From NCBI RefSeq assembly GCF_018760365.1, contig NZ_JAHIAB010000001.1, positions 203,813 to 267,812 on the forward strand: 64,000 nt of DNA, in the 5' to 3' direction. How positions within the stretch are numbered: the stretch's first letter is position 1; every line of letters starts with the position of its first letter. The notes below the pieces were generated by a model. That model ran no database searches and was not told where the DNA came from. It saw nothing but the letters and a program-made list of their open reading frames with translations. Made by a program: the position numbers and the translations under genes. This document shows, one piece after another, positions 61,121-64,000 of the stretch. The stretch comes from Pseudooceanicola endophyticus. GTDB lineage: Bacteria; Pseudomonadota; Alphaproteobacteria; Rhodobacterales; Rhodobacteraceae.

Positions 61121-63508
61121 ATGAGGATCCTGCTGCATATCGGGCCGGACTGCGCCAGCGCAACGGTGCTCCAGGCGGCGCTGGCCCGGCGCCGCGACGC
61201 GCTGCGCGCGCAGGGCCTGCTGTTTGCCCGCAGCCCCGGCGCGCGCAACCACACGCGGCTCTACATGGCGGTCACCGATCCCGGCAACATCGACCCGCTG
61301 CGGCTGGCACGCGGCTACCTGATGCCCGCCGCCCAGGCCGCGCTGCGGCAGGCGGTCACCGCCGATCTGGCCCAAGAGGTCGCAACCCATCGTCCCGAGG
61401 TGCTGATCCTTTCGGCGGCCCAGCTGCTGCCGGGACTGCTGCACGAGGCCGAGCTGCGGCGCCTGCACGCCCTGCTGGCGCCGCTGTCCGAGCAGATCAC
61501 CGTGATCGCCCATGTCGAGGCCCAGCCCCGGATGATGCTGCGCGCCTACGCGGCCCAGCTGCTGGAGGGGCGCCGCAGCACGCTGGAGCTTGAACAGGCA
61601 CTGCCGACGCAGGAGAACTGGACCACGGCCTGCCTGTCCGCCCTGCCCCCTGCCAACCCATTCTCCGGGCAGTTTCCCAAGGTGCAGGCGCCGCTCTTCT
61701 GGCTCGATTACGCCGCCGTCGTGGCCCGCTGGGAGGCGGTCTTCGGCGCGGGCACCATGCGGCTTTGCCCCCATGACCCGCAGCAGATCCACGGACCCGG
61801 GCTGCGGGCCGTGCTGTCGCGCGACTTTGGCCTGCCCCCCCTGCCCGAACCGGAGCCCGAGGCCCCGGCCCCGCCGCCGCTCTCGGCGGCCACGCTGACC
61901 CGCGCCCGCCGGATGAACGCCCTGCTGGGGCGCTACCTGCAGCAAGAGCGGCGCCTGATCGACCGGCGCCTCAGGCTGCGCCTGCTGAGCGAGATCTCGG
62001 TCCCCGGCCCGGCGCCTGATCCCGGCGAGCTGGTACCGCTCTGCGCCCGTTTCGCCCAGGGGAATGCCGCGCTGAGCGCCCGCTGGCCGGAGCTGGCACC
62101 GGTGCTGACCCCGCCCGCCGACAGCAGCGGCGGTCGCCCCTGGCAGGAGGCCGACCCGGGCTTCGGCTTCCGCCCCTCGCCCTATCTGCTGGCCCTGCGC
62201 TGGCACATCGACCATGGCGATCCGGAGGGCAAGACCGCCGAGGCCGAGGCCTTCCTGTCGGGGGCCGACAGCCTGCCCGCCAGCGCGAATCCCGAAAAGG
62301 ACGGGCTTTCCCTGGCCGCACGCGCCCTGCTGCCCCCCGCGGCGCTCGCCCGCTACCACCAGCTGCGCCAGGGCCCCTTCGCGCCCCATGACCGGCTGGG
62401 CAAGGTCCCGGAGGAGGCCGAGGCACCGCCCTATCGCCCCGCCCCCGCCCGCAGCCTGTCCCCCGGCTGCACCGGGCGCGTGGTCATCGCCTGCATGAAG
62501 AACGAGGCGCCCTACATCCTGGAATGGATCGCCCATCACCGGGCCATCGGCTTTGACGCCTTCCTGATCTATTCCAACGACTGCACCGACGGCACCGCCC
62601 AGATCCTGGAGCGGTTGCAGCAGATGGGGGTGATCGCGCACCGCAACAACGACGGCTGGCAGGGCAAGTCCCCGCAGCAATGGGCGCTTGATCGTGCCCT
62701 GCAAGAGCCCCTGATCCGCGACGCCGAATGGATCGCGCATTTCGACGTCGACGAATTCGTCAACATCCGCTGCGGCAACGGCACGCTGGACGATCTTCTG
62801 GCCCGCGTGCCCGGCGCCACCAACATCGCCATGACCTGGCGGCTGTTCGGCCATGACGGCGTGACCCGGCTGGAGGATCGCCCCGTCCTCGACCAGTTCA
62901 CCCGCTGCGCCCCGAAATACTGCCCAAAGCCGCATACCTCCTGGGGATTCAAGACGCTTTACCGCAACATCGGCGCCTATCGGAAACTGTCCTGCCACCG
63001 CCCCAACAAGCTGGACGAGGGGCGCGCCGCGCAGGTCGCCTGGGTCAATGGATCGGGCCAGCCGATGCCCGAGGCGCTGCGCAGCGGCTGGCGCAACTCG
63101 CGCGCCTCGATCGGCTACGACCTGCTGCAACTGAACCATTACGCGCTGCGCTCGGCCGAAAGCTTTCTGGTCAAGCGCCAGCGCGGGCGCGCGCTGCATG
63201 TCGACCGCTCGATCGGGTATGCCTACTGGCTGCGGATGGACTGGAACGACCATCGCGATCTGACGATCCGGCGCAACCTGCCCCGGATGCAGGCCGAGCT
63301 GTCCCGGCTGAAGGCCGATCCCGCCCTGGCCGCGCTGCATGAGGCTGGCTTTGCCTGGCACCGCGCCAAGGTCGCGGCTCTGCTGGAACTGCCCGAGTTC
63401 CGGAAGCTCTACACCGAAGTGCTGCAGCTGAAGCTGAGCGCCACCGAACGCGCCGCCTACGCGCTGACGCTTGACCAGGACGGCCCCGCTGCACAGGCGC
63501 CGCCCTGA
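61121..63508 (+). CDS. Fusion of degenerate sulfotransferase-like domain and glycosyltransferase, gene 2
   Basis: A 795-residue two-part protein. The N-terminal part (1-280) begins RILLHIGPDCASATVLQAAL and has RNHTRLYMA, in the layout of sulfotransferases (LHIGxxKTGTTxLQxxL), but the PAPS loop residues Lys-Thr-Gly-Thr-Thr are replaced by DCASAT, so catalysis is doubtful. A proline-rich hinge (about 245-265) and a helical middle follow. The glycosyltransferase part (about 450-790) matches gene 1: CMKNEAPYILEWIA, YSNDCTDGT, HFDVDEFVN (DVD near 541), LFGHDGVTRLEDRPVLDQFTR. It starts 8 bases after the sulfotransferase gene and overlaps gene 3 by one base. Confidence 0.82.
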   Translation: MRILLHIGPDCASATVLQAALARRRDALRAQGLLFARSPGARNHTRLYMAVTDPGNIDPLRLARGYLMPAAQAALRQAVTADLAQEVATHRPEVLILSAAQLLPGLLHEAELRRLHALLAPLSEQITVIAHVEAQPRMMLRAYAAQLLEGRRSTLELEQALPTQENWTTACLSALPPANPFSGQFPKVQAPLFWLDYAAVVARWEAVFGAGTMRLCPHDPQQIHGPGLRAVLSRDFGLPPLPEPEPEAPAPPPLSAATLTRARRMNALLGRYLQQERRLIDRRLRLRLLSEISVPGPAPDPGELVPLCARFAQGNAALSARWPELAPVLTPPADSSGGRPWQEADPGFGFRPSPYLLALRWHIDHGDPEGKTAEAEAFLSGADSLPASANPEKDGLSLAARALLPPAALARYHQLRQGPFAPHDRLGKVPEEAEAPPYRPAPARSLSPGCTGRVVIACMKNEAPYILEWIAHHRAIGFDAFLIYSNDCTDGTAQILERLQQMGVIAHRNNDGWQGKSPQQWALDRALQEPLIRDAEWIAHFDVDEFVNIRCGNGTLDDLLARVPGATNIAMTWRLFGHDGVTRLEDRPVLDQFTRCAPKYCPKPHTSWGFKTLYRNIGAYRKLSCHRPNKLDEGRAAQVAWVNGSGQPMPEALRSGWRNSRASIGYDLLQLNHYALRSAESFLVKRQRGRALHVDRSIGYAYWLRMDWNDHRDLTIRRNLPRMQAELSRLKADPALAALHEAGFAWHRAKVAALLELPEFRKLYTEVLQLKLSATERAAYALTLDQDGPAAQAPP

Positions 63509-64000
63509 TGCGCCTCCTCGCGATCCTCTGCGTGAAGAACGAGGGCGCCTTCCTGCTGGAATGGCTGGCCCATCACCTGGCCTGCGGGGTGAGCGAAGTG
63601 CTGGCCTTCTCGAACGACTGCGCGGACGGCACCGATGCGATGCTGGAACGGCTCCAGCAGATGGGCCTGGTGCAGCACCGGCCGAACCCCGGCCCCTACG
63701 ACCGGCGCGGCATCCAGTTCACCGCGCTGAACGCCGCCGCGCAACACCCGGCCCTGGCCCGGGCCGACTGGATCCTGCCGCTCGATATCGACGAATTCGT
63801 CAATGTCCACATCGGCGATCACACCCTGCCGGCCCTGATCGCGGCCCTGCCCGAAGCCACCGCCATCACCCTGACCTGGCGGCTTTTCGGCAATGCCGGC
63901 GTGCAGCGCTACGCCGACCGCCCGGTGACCGAAACCTTCCGCCGCGCCGCGCCCCGCCGCCTGCCCTGGCCCTGGCGCGCCGCGATGTTCAAGACGCTCT
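63508..64000 (+). CDS. Glycosyltransferase, family 2-type, gene 3 (3' end beyond window)
   Basis: Third copy of the same glycosyltransferase type. The visible 164 residues show RLLAILCVKNEGAFLLEWLA, FSNDCADGTD, PLDIDEFVNVHIGDH and LTWRLFGNAGVQRYADRPV, all matching genes 1 and 2. The ATG overlaps the gene 2 stop (TGATG at 63506-63510). The C terminus lies outside the window. It confirms a co-translated array of related transferases. Confidence 0.85.
   Translation, partial: MRLLAILCVKNEGAFLLEWLAHHLACGVSEVLAFSNDCADGTDAMLERLQQMGLVQHRPNPGPYDRRGIQFTALNAAAQHPALARADWILPLDIDEFVNVHIGDHTLPALIAALPEATAITLTWRLFGNAGVQRYADRPVTETFRRAAPRRLPWPWRAAMFKTL

Noticed and set aside
60503..63361. A 952-codon minus-strand open frame opposite the glycan cluster
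   Set aside because: Antisense shadow; no start signal or domain, and the plus-strand genes overlap each other in operon fashion.

Overview
The window is a gene-dense, GC-rich chromosomal segment with no insertion sequence, phage, CRISPR array or rRNA. Gene content and protein style place it in the Alphaproteobacteria, most likely the Rhodobacteraceae (Paracoccus/Rhodobacter/Roseobacter group). Pointers are minCDE, TRAP dicarboxylate transport, the cysG-DUF2849-cysI-cysH-DUF934-fpr sulfite cluster, an FNR-type box before ompW, and a dispersed intergenic repeat. No genus is claimed, because this rests on reading and not on a search.

Layout. 1-4666: urea ABC transporter urtABCDE (urtA cut by the window edge). 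4778-8990: a two-component system whose kinase carries a whole NCS1-type transporter as its sensor. 9122-12559: GntR regulator divergent from a gamma-glutamylputrescine synthetase/oxidase pair (puuA-puuB), then a broken FAD-oxidase remnant. 12984-16431: GH3 beta-glucosidase divergent from a TetR regulator. 16459-20525: MarR regulator, minCDE, and a GAF-GGDEF diguanylate cyclase. 20541-25883: LacI regulator divergent from a three-part membrane sugar/sugar-acid dehydrogenase (TAT-exported small subunit, GMC flavoprotein with a Cys cluster, triheme cytochrome c). 26229-30680: small accessory genes (unknown protein, two GNATs, homocysteine methyltransferase-like protein, SnoaL-like protein, lipoprotein). 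30746-38010: housekeeping block (tRNA-Val, lon, tgt, ompW, sufT, sufA-like, tfoX-like, tpiA). 38152-44589: TRAP transporter dctPQM with its dctBD two-component system. 44631-45845: cytochrome P450. 45993-51618: Lrp regulator divergent from the assimilatory sulfate/sulfite reduction operon. 51769-52311: infC with an apparent ATA start. 52519-59239: molybdenum-hydroxylase maturation genes (MoxR ATPase, CoxE-like VWA protein, XdhC, molybdopterin-binding protein) interrupted by a large OmpA-family gene. 59426-64000: glycosyltransferase/sulfotransferase cluster running off the edge.

How the parts fit. Several units pair a regulator with a divergent catabolic or transport operon, and candidate operators are visible: two direct GCTATCACA repeats (GntR/puu), an AAAACCTA inverted repeat (TetR/GH3), a perfect 16-bp palindrome with central CG (LacI/dehydrogenase), and two TGTGCG dyads upstream of dctP. 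Nitrogen supply (urea, putrescine), carbon supply (C4-dicarboxylates, glucosides, periplasmic sugar oxidation) and sulfur assimilation are all represented.

Most worth a second look: (i) the transporter-kinase hybrid with a nine-cysteine cytoplasmic cluster next to urt; (ii) a DctD-type regulator lacking both the Walker A lysine and the GAFTGA loop; (iii) the right-end cluster of glycosyltransferases with a free sulfotransferase and a fused, probably dead, sulfotransferase-like domain; (iv) an intergenic repeat family present at nine or more sites; (v) the molybdenum-hydroxylase maturation genes without their enzyme.
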